In this document: in pieces, positions 8,992-16,401 of the stretch
Layout of the letters: each line of letters begins with the position of its first letter
How positions within the stretch are numbered: position 1 is the first letter of the stretch
Assembly: GCF_032878875.1 (NCBI RefSeq)
Contig: NZ_CP118157.1
Span: forward strand, 3,038,001 to 3,102,000
Source: Microbacterium sp. AB
GTDB lineage: Bacteria; Actinomycetota; Actinomycetes; Actinomycetales; Microbacteriaceae
Direction: 5' to 3'
Length of the DNA: 64,000 nt
Program-made: the position numbers and the translations under genes
Notes under the pieces: generated by a model
Told to the model about the DNA's origin: nothing
The model's input: the letters and a program-made list of their open reading frames with translations, nothing else
The model's database searches: none

Positions 8992-9516
8992 TCAGCGACG
9001 TCGATCAGGTACGGATGACGGGAGGCGACGAGGACCGCCCTTCGCCCGCGGGGAGCCATGACGACGGTCGTGGCTCGGCGCCGCGATGACCTCGTGACCG
9101 CGCTCGGCACCTGCAAAGCCTTCGTCATGCGCTTTCGCCAGCTCGGCGTGATCGACGATGCCCAGGCGCGCAGCTTGTCCCAGTTGCGCCGGCCCGAGGC
9201 CACCACCGACGGGTTGCCTCCAGTAGCCGGGACGACGGCTCTGATGCGCGAACCCGAGGATCAGCAGTTCATCGTCGCGGACAAAGCAGACAAGCCGGTA
9301 AGGGAACACATCGACCTTGCGGCTCCGGACGACCGGGAGACGATCCCAGCCTGGGAACTTAGGCCAGGCGTCGGGATTCCACTGGATGTCATCGACGGCA
9401 TTGGCGACCTCGATGTCGAACTCATCGCCGAGACCGGCCTCAGCGGTCGCGTCGTAGCGGACGGCATCGAGGAACTCCACCTCCGCCTCCGGATGGACGC
9501 GGAGGAGGAGGGTCAC
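8992..9516 (-). CDS. RelE/ParE-family toxin-like protein with unusual C-terminal extension
   Basis: The first ~100 residues look like a RelE/ParE toxin: VHPEAEVEFLDAVRYDATAE, LGDEFDIEVANAVDDI, WPKFPGWDRLPVVRSRKVDVF and the ending YRLVCFVRDDELLILGFAHQ...GYWRQ. Toxins of this family normally end there; here the frame runs on for about 75 residues with low-complexity, Arg-rich sequence, suggesting that the original stop was lost. The GTG start overlaps the stop of the upstream gene (GTGA). No recognisable antitoxin is adjacent: the upstream partner looks like a relaxase tail. It lies at the outer edge of the mobile array, so it may be a decaying toxin or a solitary cargo gene. Confidence 0.6.
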   Translation of the reverse strand: MTLLLRVHPEAEVEFLDAVRYDATAEAGLGDEFDIEVANAVDDIQWNPDAWPKFPGWDRLPVVRSRKVDVFPYRLVCFVRDDELLILGFAHQSRRPGYWRQPVGGGLGPAQLGQAARLGIVDHAELAKAHDEGFAGAERGHEVIAAPSHDRRHGSPRAKGGPRRLPSSVPDRRR

Positions 9517-10046
9517 TTCCGCAGGTCGTCCAAGAGCGCCCGGGCCTTGCCGCAGGTCTGCTCGAAGGTGCTCAACTCGGCTCGGCCGTTCAGGATGTCG
9601 TCGACACGAGAACCGAGCTGGGCAATGCGCTTCTGGCGTGCGGCCTGGGCGCGCTCGAGTGCTTGCCGCTCGGCCTCGTCGCGTGCGGCGAGTTCGCGGA
9701 CGAGCTGCGCAGCCTCGGCGACGGGCAGCGCCTCGCTCCGTGCGAGGGCGCGGCGGTCGCGTTCGGACTGCTTCCTGAGCTCCACGGCGTGGGCGATGAC
9801 GCGGCTCGGGGTGGAGCCTCCGAGGGCACGCTGGCTCAGCGCGATCGACTCGCGCATCTGCCGGGCGTTGAGCTGCTGCCGGCGGCGGTGCGCGTGCTCC
9901 GCGACCTGCCGCGTCTCGGTCACGCGCGGGTCGGCGTCGGCCTGGTTCCCGGCGACCGTCTCGGCCCGCCCCTCCGGGCCGCCCGCTCCGGCCGCGAGGC
10001 TGCCCCAGCGTCGCCGTACCGCGTCCTCCGTCGACCACAGCCCCAT
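9513..10046 (-). pseudogene. Probable C-terminal fragment of a MobF/TraA-type relaxase
   Basis: About 177 charged, Arg/Gln/Ala-rich residues (RRRQQLNARQMRESIALSQRA, VELRKQSERDRRALARSE, AQLVRELAARDEAERQALER). This composition and wording resemble the C-terminal tails of large actinobacterial TrwC/TraA relaxases as I remember them; no catalytic domain is present. The first ~15 codons would lie antisense to an integrase relic, so the 5' boundary is arbitrary and the gene is probably a truncated remnant. A second relaxase piece, the helicase core, lies upstream on the same strand at 13.23-14.07 kb. The alternative is an antitoxin-like partner of the downstream toxin; I consider that less likely. 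Confidence 0.4.
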
Positions 10047-10048
10047 GC

Positions 10049-10225
10049 AAGCGCCCGCACATGCTGCGGCACTACTGCGCGTCACAGTAGCTTCGGGCTG
10101 TCATCCCGATCGTTCAGGTTGCCGAATGGCTCGGCGACGACCCGCGGACGGTGCTCACGGTCTACGCGCACGTCCTCGGCGAGCCGCGGAAGAAAACTGG
10201 TTCTGGCCAGCCGAAAAATGGCGGA
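10049..10225 (+). pseudogene. C-terminal relic of a tyrosine integrase (third copy)
   Basis: Read on the plus strand, this segment encodes KRPHMLRHYCASQ, an in-frame TAG, then LRAVIPIVQVAEWLGDDPRT and VYAHVLGE. It matches the C-terminal catalytic part of the integrase at 17.17-18.35 kb, including the HxLRH box and the tyrosine of VYAHV. The TAG replaces the Trp codon of that copy. Everything N-terminal is missing. The end runs into a sequence that resembles the att-proximal end of the other integrase genes. This is the oldest visible integration event in the array. Confidence 0.75.
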
Positions 10226-10260
10226 GCCCAGGCTATGGCTTTCGAACCCAGGCCCGGAGA
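10220..10260 (+). repeat. Possible degenerate attachment-site remnant
   Basis: Immediately after the integrase relic the sequence shares GGCGGAG and a T-arm-like GAACCC stretch with the 57-bp att cores at 18330 and 26205, but the rest has diverged. Its place at the end of an integrase C-terminus is where an att site is expected. The assignment is tentative. Confidence 0.3.
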
Positions 10261-10821
10261 GCAAGCGGCGGTTGGATCGTGTGAAGCTCAGGCAGTGAGG
10301 CCGCTGGCTTCGCGAGGGAGTTGCGCGCTACCATCCCCAGTCCGCCGTATGGTGCGACGGGGAGGCGGATCGATGATGAACGACCAAGACGCTGCTGCTT
10401 GCCCCTCCTGACGCGTAGCTGACCACGAGGAGCAACAACACGAGGATGATGCGTGGCACAAGAGCGCGGTTCAGGTGGTGCCGGCTGTCGAGCTGACAGT
10501 CACTCAGACCAATGAAGGGTTCCAGTTCGCGCTGCACGGCGATGAGCTGCTCGTCGACGCTGAACAACGCCTGGGAGATCGGGAGCTATTCATCCATGTC
10601 GGCATCGGAGAGGTTCAGCAGCGCGACTTCCGGTTGTCGCTGGAAAGCGCGCAGCGTCTTCATTCCACACTCGGGCAGATAGTCCCGGAGATGCATGGAA
10701 TCGCGAATTACTGATCAATTTCTCCCGAAAGGCGAAATCGATCACGATTGACGCATCGCAGAGCGCCTCACTCCACCCACTCGCAGCAACGAACAAGGGC
10801 GGCGACATACCAATTTTCAGA
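10261..10821. other. Stretch without a convincing gene
   Basis: This 560-bp stretch lies between the integrase relic and the A+T-rich membrane gene. Several short open frames exist. One minus-strand frame reads MHLRDYLPECGMKTLRAFQ..., is stopped by TAG near 10586, and then continues as ALFSVDEQLIAVQREL and a hydrophobic IILVLLLLVVSY segment. This could be a small broken gene, but I recognise no family. No terminator or promoter stands out. Confidence 0.4.
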
Positions 10822-11226
10822 TTACCGATGACGGCCGTATCCGAAAGCTCGAAGCACTCGCCAAAGAACGATCCAGGCCCCAACAGGAAAAGCGAACAAG
10901 ACGAACGTCGGGACGAGAGAAAGTAGCGGATTATCGTCGGCAATCGCCATACCCACGATGAGCAGTGCGACCATGGAAACGGACGGTAAGATGAACCATA
11001 GTCTTGTCAGACTCCGTCGCCCCTCTTTAGTGCGCCCCACAAGTGTGATCACAACCGCCGCAAAAGCACTGAGGGCCAACCATACCACCACTAGCTGAGA
11101 CACGGGAAGCGTTCCGTTCAATACATAGCGAAACCATGCCCACCAGGCGAAAAGTGCGGCAACCAGGCCAGAGAGGCTGGCAAGAACCTCCACTGTAGCG
11201 GAATTATTGCCAGCCTCTCGAGTCAC
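10822..11226 (-). CDS. Four-helix membrane protein of unknown function
   Basis: A 134-residue hydrophobic protein with four predicted membrane segments: around residues 13-35 (VLASLSGLVAALFAWWAWF), 44-64 (QLVVVWLALSAFAAVVITLV), 78-96 (FILPSVSMVALLIVGMAIA) and 101-122 (LLSLVPTFVLFAFPVGAWIVL). It starts with GTG eight bases after the stop of the secreted-protein gene and is probably co-transcribed with it. Both genes are markedly less G+C-rich (roughly half) than the surrounding chromosome, a sign of recent transfer. No family is recognised. Confidence 0.6.
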   Translation of the reverse strand: MTREAGNNSATVEVLASLSGLVAALFAWWAWFRYVLNGTLPVSQLVVVWLALSAFAAVVITLVGRTKEGRRSLTRLWFILPSVSMVALLIVGMAIADDNPLLSLVPTFVLFAFPVGAWIVLWRVLRAFGYGRHR

Positions 11227-11234
11227 GTCTCTCC

Positions 11235-12638
11235 CTAGAAATTTTTTGATGCCGTGTAGGACTTGTCACACCACGACATCCATCCTACCAGGCAAGGATA
11301 TGAGGCCTTCGAGAATTTCCAGACCTTCACAAACTTCTGATTTCCCCACTTGTCGTAGTTGTAAGAAGCGTACGATTCATGATTCGGCACGCTATTATGG
11401 CGTCCATTCACAGCAACAACACCAGAGCGCCAGATCTGCACGGTCTCGCGATACTTGACACTTCCGACCTTGCAGAACGGGTCTGCGACATCGTGTCGGA
11501 TATCGAAGTGAGCCACGCCGCTCTTCACCCATGTGTCAAGAACTTTGATACCGTTCGGGCTTGCCTGCTTGGTTGCGACGACCTTGCCGCCGACGACCTT
11601 ACGCGTGATACCTGTACTTTTCTCCCAATAGAGCTGATACGGTGAAGGATTTCCCCAGTTCGCAGCGACTCGAATCGCTGTCCGATGTGATGGAAATGAG
11701 CTAGCTGTTGGCAGCTTATCCCCGCGATTATCTCCCCTGAACGCTTCAGCGCCATCGCAAGCCATGCCCTCGAAGAGGTTAATCGGCACGGTCGCCTGCG
11801 GTATATATGTCATGTGAACCCACGTATTGAGGCTCTGAGTAGGCAATGCCGCCGCGGTGGCGTCAATAGCCGTGGATGCGTCGAGTGAATCCGAATCAGA
11901 TAGAACCACCGCTTGGAACACAACCGATGTGCGATCTGTATTCACGGGCTCCGAATCAGTAAAAGCCTGTTCTGTAATATCCTTCTGACGGGCGGAGGAT
12001 CGCTGTTCCATTCCCACAGGAACGCTCTCTACGGAGTATTCGTAGACGGCAGAATCAACGACATCGCTGTCAATAAATGAACCTTCAGCGGTCGAACCGA
12101 TAACCTCACCGTCTCGTGAAACAGTCGCTTCAGATCCGTACAGCTCACCCAATTGAATCTGGACTTCGTCCTCTGTGGTAAGGATTGCCACGAATGGCGT
12201 TGCTTCCACCTCATCCGGGAGGTATGCTTGTTCAGCTGTGACCCCGCCCTGGATAACGAGATTTCCGTCGCCATCCAGGCTCTCTTTCTCGGAACCCTGA
12301 ATACCACTGCGATCCTCGGAATCTGTGCCAGAGGGACGAGACAGCCAGTCAAGAGTCTCTAAGCGACCAGCTTTTCCCGCGTCGTTGACAATGTAGGTCA
12401 TTGATCGAGCCTCTTCGACTGCAGTTGAAATAACTTCAACGGGAGATCCATTCGGATCGACAACCTCGAAACCCGCGTCCGAGGCAACCACTTCAAAGCC
12501 TGAGCCTATTTCGCCTACTTCTGCTGCGATCGCGGTCGAGGTGCCTGCAAGACATGTGAGCACAGTTGCACTCAGAAGTGCGGAGACTCTCAAGACACGG
12601 TGCTTACCTGCGTTCTGGCAAACTATTTTCTGCTGCAT
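11235..12638 (-). CDS. Secreted protein of unknown function
   Basis: The 467-residue product has a signal peptide (positively charged start, LLSATVLTCLAGTSTAIAA, predicted cleavage after AIA-A near residue 39). The mature protein is acidic in the first half. From about residue 290 it contains WVHMTYIPQATVPINLFEG and RGDNRGDKLPTAS, a pattern reminiscent of DUF3238-type secreted proteins, and ends in an aromatic, Cys-containing tail (CLVGWMSWCDKSY). No catalytic motif is clear. The gene is noticeably A+T-rich compared with its neighbours. The membrane protein gene follows eight bases downstream, so the two may act as an exported factor with its membrane partner or immunity protein; that is speculation. 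Confidence 0.65.
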   Translation of the reverse strand: MQQKIVCQNAGKHRVLRVSALLSATVLTCLAGTSTAIAAEVGEIGSGFEVVASDAGFEVVDPNGSPVEVISTAVEEARSMTYIVNDAGKAGRLETLDWLSRPSGTDSEDRSGIQGSEKESLDGDGNLVIQGGVTAEQAYLPDEVEATPFVAILTTEDEVQIQLGELYGSEATVSRDGEVIGSTAEGSFIDSDVVDSAVYEYSVESVPVGMEQRSSARQKDITEQAFTDSEPVNTDRTSVVFQAVVLSDSDSLDASTAIDATAAALPTQSLNTWVHMTYIPQATVPINLFEGMACDGAEAFRGDNRGDKLPTASSFPSHRTAIRVAANWGNPSPYQLYWEKSTGITRKVVGGKVVATKQASPNGIKVLDTWVKSGVAHFDIRHDVADPFCKVGSVKYRETVQIWRSGVVAVNGRHNSVPNHESYASYNYDKWGNQKFVKVWKFSKASYPCLVGWMSWCDKSYTASKNF

Positions 12639-13051
12639 TTCGTCTTCTATGCCTATCGCTCTTGAGGTGCAAAGGAACCGGATTATCTCAAATCTCTGGT
12701 CACGCTATAAGACGTCAAACCAGTCACTGCTGTGATATTCCTATGAGACTGTATCAGCGCAGTAGAAACTCTCGCTGTCCCCCTTTTGGGGGACAGGCCA
12801 ACTCTGAGCGTTCCCATCCATCGGACTGAATAGGTTCACCCGAGGGAGCAAGAGATGCGGAGCGTCAAGCGCTGGCAGATATTACGGGCTTGGCGCAGGG
12901 CTACCCTCCGGCCAGGACGAGTCGCTCTCAGTACTCCATGCCGCACTTTGGGCACCATCACGCACCGGGTGGGGTGTGGAGCAGAGTGATGCAGACGCAG
13001 CAACAAGAATCGACGACGTTGGCGAACAGATGAGCTTTGAGTCGATGACCT
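12639..13051. other. A+T-rich intergenic region with a perfect hairpin
   Basis: No gene is seen. The stretch contains the likely promoter of the secreted-protein gene (reading left) and a perfect 8-bp inverted repeat, TGTCCCCC-TTTT-GGGGGACA, at 12776-12795. The hairpin lacks a downstream T-run on the minus strand, so it is more likely a binding or structural site than a terminator. Confidence 0.4.
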
Positions 13052-13360
13052 CTACTGACTCGACAGCAGCTCCACCGGATCAACCTCCAGCTTGGCGGCC
13101 ATCCGCTCGACAGACCTGAGGGTCTGGTTTCGCTCGCTTCGTTCGACACCACCCATGTAGGTCCGGCGCACGCCGAGGACGTCCGCGAAGGCTTCCTGAC
13201 CCAGGGAGCGTGCTTCACGGTAGCGACGCACACCGGGGGCGTCCAGCGCATCGGACAGGATCGTGTGCGAGGCGGGCACGGTCGCGCCCTGCACCCCGTA
13301 GGCGGTGGAGGCATAGGCGAGGTGCGCCTGCTCGGCGACATACTCGGCCGGTAGGCGCAC
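13052..13360 (-). CDS. XRE-type HTH protein fused in frame to a relaxase fragment
   Basis: The 102-codon frame has two unrelated halves. Residues 1-42 (YVAEQAHLAYASTAYGVQGA, then TVPASHTILSDALDAPG) are the helicase motif region of a TraA/MobF relaxase. From residue 43 (VRRYREARSLGQEAFADVLG, RRTYMGGVERSERNQTLRS, ERMAAKLEVDPVELL) the sequence is a complete XRE/Cro-type helix-turn-helix. A GTG at 13231 could start the HTH protein alone, giving about 60 residues, a normal size for small XRE regulators. Either the relaxase was truncated by recombination into a regulator gene, or the join is fortuitous and only the HTH is expressed. Confidence 0.55.
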   Translation of the reverse strand: MRLPAEYVAEQAHLAYASTAYGVQGATVPASHTILSDALDAPGVRRYREARSLGQEAFADVLGVRRTYMGGVERSERNQTLRSVERMAAKLEVDPVELLSSQ

Positions 13361-14070
13361 GGTGCGCTGTCGCTTGCGACCGGTGCCGTTCTCCTTCGCC
13401 CACAGAGCCCCGTCGCTCCCGACGCTCTGGATGGTCCAGGTCTACCGGTTCGCCACCTGCACGTCGCTGTCGTTGTGCCGGGCCTGGATCACGTCACCCG
13501 CGCCGATGCTCAGGCCGTCGCTGCCCGTGCTCGTGCTCGTGCGACGGTCCTCGACCAGGCCGGCGCGCACCCGCTCGTCGCGGATGCGCTCGTTGAGTTC
13601 GCGCGCTTCGTCGTTGGTCGCGGTCGTGACCGAATCTCCCCCGCGCGCACCGCGGGCGATTGCCTCCCGTGCGGCCTCTGTGCTTTCGTGCAACACCACG
13701 AGTCCGAGGGCGTGCAGCCGGTCGAACAGCAGCGCGGGATGCTCACCACGACGCATCTGCACCGTGAGGTCCGCGTACTCCGGGTCGGCGAAACGATGCA
13801 CCGTCGTCATATCGAAGGTGCGTGGCGCGAGCTGCGTGGCTATGTCGAGCACGCCGCCCCGACCGACGGCGGCGAGCTGCGCCCGGTCGACCACGAGCGC
13901 GAGGGTTGCGCCGTGCTCGTTCGTGACGGTGAGCAGGGCGAGGGCGGTGTCTTGGTCGAGCATCCCGGCCTCATCGACCGCGATCCGCTCGCCGCGGGCG
14001 AGCTGCACGGCATCGGATGGGCCGGTGTAAGTGCTGGCGTTCTCCGGGTCGGTGTCGCCTGGCGCGAGTC
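13233..14070 (-). pseudogene. MobF/TraA relaxase helicase-domain remnant
   Basis: The minus strand encodes ARGERIAVDEAGMLDQDTAL (Walker B DEAG of the RecD-like helicase), LALVVDRAQLAAVGRGG, TTVHRFADPEYADLTVQMR and SVTTATNDEARELNERIR, as in C-terminal helicase domains of conjugative relaxases. The frame is stopped by TAG at 13442-13444 but continues beyond it as TWTIQSVGSDGALWAKENG and on into the STAYGVQGATV motif, so a nonsense mutation is evident. The N-terminal relaxase domain and Walker A are absent: upstream, another stop (near 14072) precedes an unrelated short frame. It is a dead remnant of a conjugative or mobilisable element. Confidence 0.75.
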
Positions 14071-14200
14071 GGCTCTACACGCCATCGGCGTTCCAGCGGA
14101 AACCGTGCTCGCGAACGATCCGACTCCAGACAGCGGCGCGCATCCGTGCGTCCATTCAGAAGAACGAGGGGGAGATGAGGGGCAATCGAACGGGGTGATT

Positions 14201-14224
14201 TTGTGAGTACACTTGTGCTCACAA
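14201..14224 (+). promoter_or_regulatory. Palindromic operator upstream of the membrane-protein/TetR pair
   Basis: Two 11-bp arms, TTGTGAGTACA and TGTGCTCACAA, are separated by 2 bp and match as an inverted repeat at 10 of 11 positions. The site ends 34 bp before the start of the membrane-protein gene, which is followed at once by a TetR-family regulator gene. Size, symmetry and position are those of a TetR operator, so autoregulation is likely (inference). Confidence 0.6.
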
Positions 14225-14258
14225 GGCGCGGAGTGTCAGGGAGCGGTGAGGAGCGGGC

Positions 14259-14813
14259 ATGATTCTGGCCGCGATAGTGGTGTGCGAGGTCGCCTTTTGG
14301 GTGGCGATTCTCGGAGGACTCGCGGCGAGGTATCTCCTGCGACGTCCCCATCTCGGTGCCGCGCTCTTGATCCTTGCCCCAGTGATCGACCTCGTACTGC
14401 TTGCACTGGTCGCTATCGATCTACTCGGCGGGGGAACAGCCTCCTGGCAGCACGGCCTCGCCGCGATCTACATCGGTATCTCCGTCGCGTACGGCAAGCG
14501 GATGGTCGCGTGGGCAGACGTTCGCTTCGCCCATCGATTCGCGAGAGGCCCTGCGCCTGAGCGGCTCACGGGAGCTCGCTACACCGCGAAGTGCTGGCGC
14601 GACGTGCTCCTCACCGGCCTCGCGGTCGTCATTGCCGCTGCGATCCTCGGGGCGATCATCCTTCTCGTGAACGATGCGGAGCGTACCTCGGCGCTCTCGG
14701 GGTACTTCGGCATCCTCGGGATCATCTTCGCGATCGACGTCGTCTGGGCGCTCAGCTACACCTTCTGGCCCAAGCGCCCCGTCGACGCGACGCAGGGCGC
14801 CTCGTCCCGCTGA
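14259..14813 (+). CDS. Integral membrane protein paired with a TetR regulator
   Basis: A 184-residue protein with four to five hydrophobic segments: residues 2-24 (ILAAIVVCEVAFWVAILGGL), 33-57 (GAALLILAPVIDLVLLALVAI), 64-80, about 117-137 (VLLTGLAVVIAAAILGAIILL) and 148-167. The middle (RMVAWADVRFAHRFARGPAP) is charged and probably cytoplasmic. No transporter signature is recognised. It lies five bases upstream of the TetR gene, behind a palindromic operator. Co-regulation with a TetR repressor suggests an inducible membrane function such as stress or drug response, but this is a guess. Confidence 0.75.
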   Translation: MILAAIVVCEVAFWVAILGGLAARYLLRRPHLGAALLILAPVIDLVLLALVAIDLLGGGTASWQHGLAAIYIGISVAYGKRMVAWADVRFAHRFARGPAPERLTGARYTAKCWRDVLLTGLAVVIAAAILGAIILLVNDAERTSALSGYFGILGIIFAIDVVWALSYTFWPKRPVDATQGASSR

Positions 14814-14818
14814 GTGCC

Positions 14819-15412
14819 ATGCCACGGAGAATCGATGAACAGGCACGCACCGCCGAGATCGCGGCGGCGGCGCTCCGCGTCCTCGAACGCGACGGACTCA
14901 CCGGCTTGTCCGTGCGAGGTGTCGCAGCAGAGGCGGGCATCGCTGCCGCGTCGTTGCGGCGAGCATTCCCTACTCAGCACGCCCTTCGAGAGTACTGCCT
15001 CGAACTCATCGAAGAGCGAGCAACCGCCAGGATCACTTCGCTCGACCTCACAGGCCGCGCCCTGGCCGACGCGTTGCTCGCGCAACTGCTGCCGCTGGAC
15101 GAAGTGCGGCGCTCGGAGTTAGTCGCGCAAGTGCAGCTCGGCGTACGCTCCCTCACCGACAGCAATCTTCGCCCAGCCGCTGTCAGACTCAACACAGCGG
15201 TGAGCAGAGCGTGTCGAATCGCGGTCGAGATTCTTGCCTCAGCAGGCCAGCTCGACAGCGGACGCGACCCGGACTACGAAGCGCAGAGGTTGCGAGCGCT
15301 ACTCGACGGAATCGCAATGCAGGGCCTTTGGAGCGGCGACCCGCAAGGAGCAGGTCGGATGCTCAGCACACTCGCACGCCATCTTGATGAACTCGCTCAC
15401 GCTGAATCGTAA
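14819..15412 (+). CDS. TetR-family transcriptional regulator
   Basis: A 197-residue protein. Residues 1-50 carry the TetR HTH (RIDEQARTAEIAAAALRVLE, LSVRGVAAEAGIAAASLRRA, FPTQHALREY); the rest is an all-helical ligand-binding domain. The start ATG lies five bases after the upstream stop, indicating one operon with the membrane protein. The likely target is the near-perfect 24-bp palindrome at 14201-14224. Its 3' end overlaps the convergent GNAT gene by 114 bp, which is long and suggests that the GNAT gene has lost its original stop. Confidence 0.88.
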   Translation: MPRRIDEQARTAEIAAAALRVLERDGLTGLSVRGVAAEAGIAAASLRRAFPTQHALREYCLELIEERATARITSLDLTGRALADALLAQLLPLDEVRRSELVAQVQLGVRSLTDSNLRPAAVRLNTAVSRACRIAVEILASAGQLDSGRDPDYEAQRLRALLDGIAMQGLWSGDPQGAGRMLSTLARHLDELAHAES

Positions 15413-15910
15413 GTCGTGCTGTGGACAAGGGCACGGGAGGCTCAACCGACGTTCCATCGCGATAACGTCTGCTCGGTCGGTGTCGCCCTCGGTCGTCGCG
15501 AAACCCGCTCGCCAGTATGTCCGGAGCGCTGGCACGTTCGCAGCAATGACGTTGAGGTGAACGGCATCGGCCCCAAGCCGCCGCGCCTGTGCGAACGCGA
15601 GATCTACGACGTCAGCGGGAAGCCCCTGCCCTCTGAGTGCCGGGCTGACGATCACTCTTCCCAACCGGGCAATAGTTCCGTCGATCGTGAGGTCGAAGTG
15701 CCCAACGAGATCGTCGGATACGGTGACGACCGCGTATGGGGTTGAACCCCGGATCGCCACCATGTCCTGCATCTGCTGAACCGTGAGAGGCCATGTCATT
15801 CGCGGGCCGGAGAACAGGTATAGGGCTGCCGCATCCGGCACCCATCCCACGATCTTTCTCACGTCCCGCTCATCGCGAGCGCGGATACTCAGTGAACCGC
15901 CGATCGGCAT
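15299..15910 (-). CDS. GNAT-family N-acetyltransferase
   Basis: About 203 residues. The GNAT fold is visible as SIRARDERDVRKIVGWVPDA, YAVVTVSDDLVGHFDLTIDG, the acetyl-CoA-binding RLGRVIVSPALRGQGLPADV, FAQARRLGADAVHLNVIAAN and the C-terminal ALRTYWRAGFATTEG. The conserved domain ends near MERRLSL; the last ~45 residues are antisense to the TetR gene and probably spurious. The chosen ATG at 15910 follows an O-methyltransferase remnant in the same frame, so an in-frame fusion product is also possible. The acceptor substrate is unknown; single-residue acetylation of small molecules or protein N-termini is typical. Confidence 0.78.
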   Translation of the reverse strand: MPIGGSLSIRARDERDVRKIVGWVPDAAALYLFSGPRMTWPLTVQQMQDMVAIRGSTPYAVVTVSDDLVGHFDLTIDGTIARLGRVIVSPALRGQGLPADVVDLAFAQARRLGADAVHLNVIAANVPALRTYWRAGFATTEGDTDRADVIAMERRLSLPCPCPQHDLRFSVSEFIKMACECAEHPTCSLRVAAPKALHCDSVE

Positions 15911-16304
15911 GGACCGTACGACGATCAGCCCGTCCCACCCTTTCTCACCGACTGTCTGCAACGCTGTCGCGTCAAGCTCGGGACTCTTGGCGATCACATC
16001 CACCACGGCTCGCACGCCCCGCACACGGGGATCATCGCTGTTTACGTCAGCCACAGCCCCGTCCCGCACGACGTTGTCGATGACGATCACAGCACCCGGC
16101 CCGGTAAGTTCAAGCGCCGCCGATCTGAGCCAGCAGCCCCAACAGCGCGCCCTGATTGGCAGCGACTTCTGCATTGGGCATCGTCGTGCGCGCACCTGAA
16201 ACCCGCGCTTCGACGAGCGCGTGATCCTCATCGACCAGCGTTGCGGCGGAGTAGCTGTCGACGGCATGCCAAGCGAGCGTGGACACATAGCGATTCACCG
16301 GCAC
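15911..16304 (-). pseudogene. O-methyltransferase remnant with internal deletion
   Basis: Two pieces of a class I SAM-dependent O-methyltransferase are joined. The 5' piece (from 16304) reads WHAVDSYSAATLVDEDHALV and EVAANQGALLGLLAQIGGA, the N-terminal helices up to the point where the SAM-binding motif should begin. It then changes frame and continues as LELTGPGAVIVIDNVVRDG ... LDATALQTVGEKGWDGLIVV, the C-terminal strands of the same family. The roughly 90-100 residues with the SAM-binding GTLGGYST-type motif are missing, so the gene cannot be functional. The 3' piece runs in frame into the GNAT gene. Confidence 0.7.
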
Positions 16305-16401
16305 GACCTTGTTCGGGACGTCACCGCTGACTACGCGTATCTGCTAGTCGCTCATGACAACATCCGGGCAGTTCGATTCCCGCCCGCATATTGCGACGGC
16401 G

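Noticed and set aside
9058..10284. 408-codon plus-strand frame over the toxin/relaxase-tail region
   Set aside because: Its product has no recognisable domain and lies opposite a clear RelE/ParE-like protein with an overlapping GTGA start.
12776..12795. Hairpin as an intrinsic terminator
   Set aside because: The T-run is in the loop, not after the stem, and it lies upstream of the secreted-protein gene rather than at a gene end.
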